From Bacteroidales bacterium (GTDB lineage: Bacteria; Bacteroidota; Bacteroidia; Bacteroidales; UBA932), in NCBI GenBank assembly GCA_017630215.1, contig JAGBVR010000005.1, positions 1-34,253 of the forward strand: 34,253 nucleotides of DNA, written 5' to 3'. The notes under the pieces are model-generated. The model did no database searches, was not told the DNA's origin, and saw only the letters and a program-made list of their open reading frames with translations. This document shows, piece by piece, positions 33,668-34,253 of the stretch (position 1 is the first letter of the stretch; each line of letters opens with the position of its first letter). Made by a program: the position numbers and the translations under genes.

Positions 33668-34253
33668 TTAAGCCCCGCGCTTCACGGCGAGCTCTGCCTG
33701 AACACCTTCCATCTTCTTCTTGGTCAATGGGTAGAACCATACAACGAGGATAGAAAGTGCAGCAACAAGGGCAGGACCCCAGCTCATCAGGATACGGAGA
33801 CCAAGGATGGCAGTGTCTGTCTGGACTGCACCTGCAACGGTATTGTAACCGAAGGCTGCAAGGAGCCACATCACAGCCGAGCCACCGAAGGCACCACCGA
33901 ACTTCTGCGCCATTGAGGCTGAAGAGAAGATAAGACCGGTAGAGGCAGTTCCGTCCTTAAGTTCCGAATAATCAGCGACATCTGCATACATACTCCAGAC
34001 AAGCGGCGAAATGATGCCGGTAAATGTAGAGATGAGGATCTGGAATAAGAGCATTGCCCAGTATCCGCCGGTAGTGGCAGGAAGGAAGAAGAATGCAATG
34101 CTGAGGACAATAAGAACTGCCATCGACAGCATATATGTGCTCTTCTTTCCAAGATTCTTGGACATAGGTACAGCAATCACTACTCCGACCATATTGGCAA
34201 TCTCACCTATTGAGAGGAATATTCCGGCAGAAACAAGGAAAGCCCACTGCGGC
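33668..34253 (-). CDS. GPH/MFS family sugar-cation symporter, C-terminal part
   Basis: Partial gene entering from the right edge; the visible 194 residues are the C-terminal half of a roughly 450-residue transporter. At least four membrane segments are visible. Typical glycoside-pentoside-hexuronide features are LVWSMYADVADYSELKDG, the family's D-Y-x-E loop, and TGLIFSSASMAQKFGGAFGG. The tail is short and basic (LTKKKMEGVQAELAVKRGA), with a TAA stop at 33670-33668. It probably imports the oligosaccharides released by the neighbouring GH5 and GH36 enzymes for phosphorolysis by GH94. The substrate is not readable from this half. Confidence 0.9.
   Translation of the reverse strand, partial: PQWAFLVSAGIFLSIGEIANMVGVVIAVPMSKNLGKKSTYMLSMAVLIVLSIAFFFLPATTGGYWAMLLFQILISTFTGIISPLVWSMYADVADYSELKDGTASTGLIFSSASMAQKFGGAFGGSAVMWLLAAFGYNTVAGAVQTDTAILGLRILMSWGPALVAALSILVVWFYPLTKKKMEGVQAELAVKRGA

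Overview
This window is ordinary chromosome from a member of the Bacteroidales (Bacteroidota). The evidence is the TAnnTTTG-type -7 promoter boxes with a TTG near -33, the S46 dipeptidyl peptidase, the fimbrillin/FISUMP-type lipoprotein, the porin O/P family protein, SPII lipoproteins ending in xxGC/xxSC, and a CAZyme block with GH5, GH36, GH94 and a GPH sugar symporter. A gut or other host-associated relative of Rikenellaceae or Bacteroidaceae is plausible. I cannot place the genus from sequence alone.

Layout. (1) 1-2100, minus strand: the start of a ribosomal protein operon, rplC-rplD-rplW-rplB (rplB cut by the window edge), with a clear promoter directly upstream of rplC and no rpsJ in front of it. 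(2) 2117-3286, minus: a secreted calcineurin/purple-acid-phosphatase-like enzyme, divergent from (3) 3385-9192, plus: a housekeeping run of c-di-AMP cyclase (cdaA), mutS2 (TTG start), a DUF4878 lipoprotein, yraN, mannose-1-phosphate guanylyltransferase and yqeY. (4) 9213-10646, minus: a fimbrillin/FISUMP lipoprotein. (5) 10748-15154, plus: a polytopic NapH/NosR-like ferredoxin fused to a degenerate HMA domain, then an S46 peptidase. (6) 15369-25844, plus: a block that looks phosphate/polyphosphate-themed. It holds an SdiA-regulated/phytase-like beta-propeller lipoprotein, a DUF47/PhoU-like protein, a PiT-permease-like membrane domain fused to a LuxR-type HTH, a porin O/P, a triple lamin-tail-domain lipoprotein, a probable divergent triphosphate-tunnel protein, a canonical CYTH protein, an SLC13/DASS anion transporter and a two-TM protein of unknown function. 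(7) 25841-34253, minus: a beta-glucan/cello-oligosaccharide block of GPH symporter (partial), GH5_2-like lipoprotein, GH36 alpha-galactosidase, GH94 cellobiose phosphorylase and GH5_4-like lipoprotein.

How the genes may work together. In block 6 the DUF47 gene is one base from the PiT-HTH gene. DUF47 proteins normally pair with PiT phosphate permeases, so a permease-like fold carrying a DNA-binding tail suggests a transporter-derived membrane sensor that may control the adjacent porin, tunnel-phosphatase and anion-transporter genes. This is the strongest candidate for an undescribed system in the window. In block 7, surface endoglucanases, a periplasmic alpha-galactosidase, a cation-coupled symporter and a cytosolic cellobiose phosphorylase make a coherent path from a galactosylated beta-glucan or mannan-type glycan to glucose-1-phosphate and glucose.

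Small-scale structure. Intergenic gaps are rich in palindromes: an ATCCCCGG/CCGGGGAT family (8.7, 22.6, 24.35 kb), a GTCATTCTGAG inverted pair (12.8 kb), two related CGTGCTCCCC-type hairpins (27.5 and 33.6 kb), a perfect 11-bp hairpin (30.1 kb) and a 183-bp MITE-like element with roughly 40-bp terminal inverted repeats that supplies the stop codon of a GH5 gene (32.4-32.6 kb). No gene-free stretch exceeds 300 bp, and I saw no rRNA, tRNA, CRISPR array or transposase.
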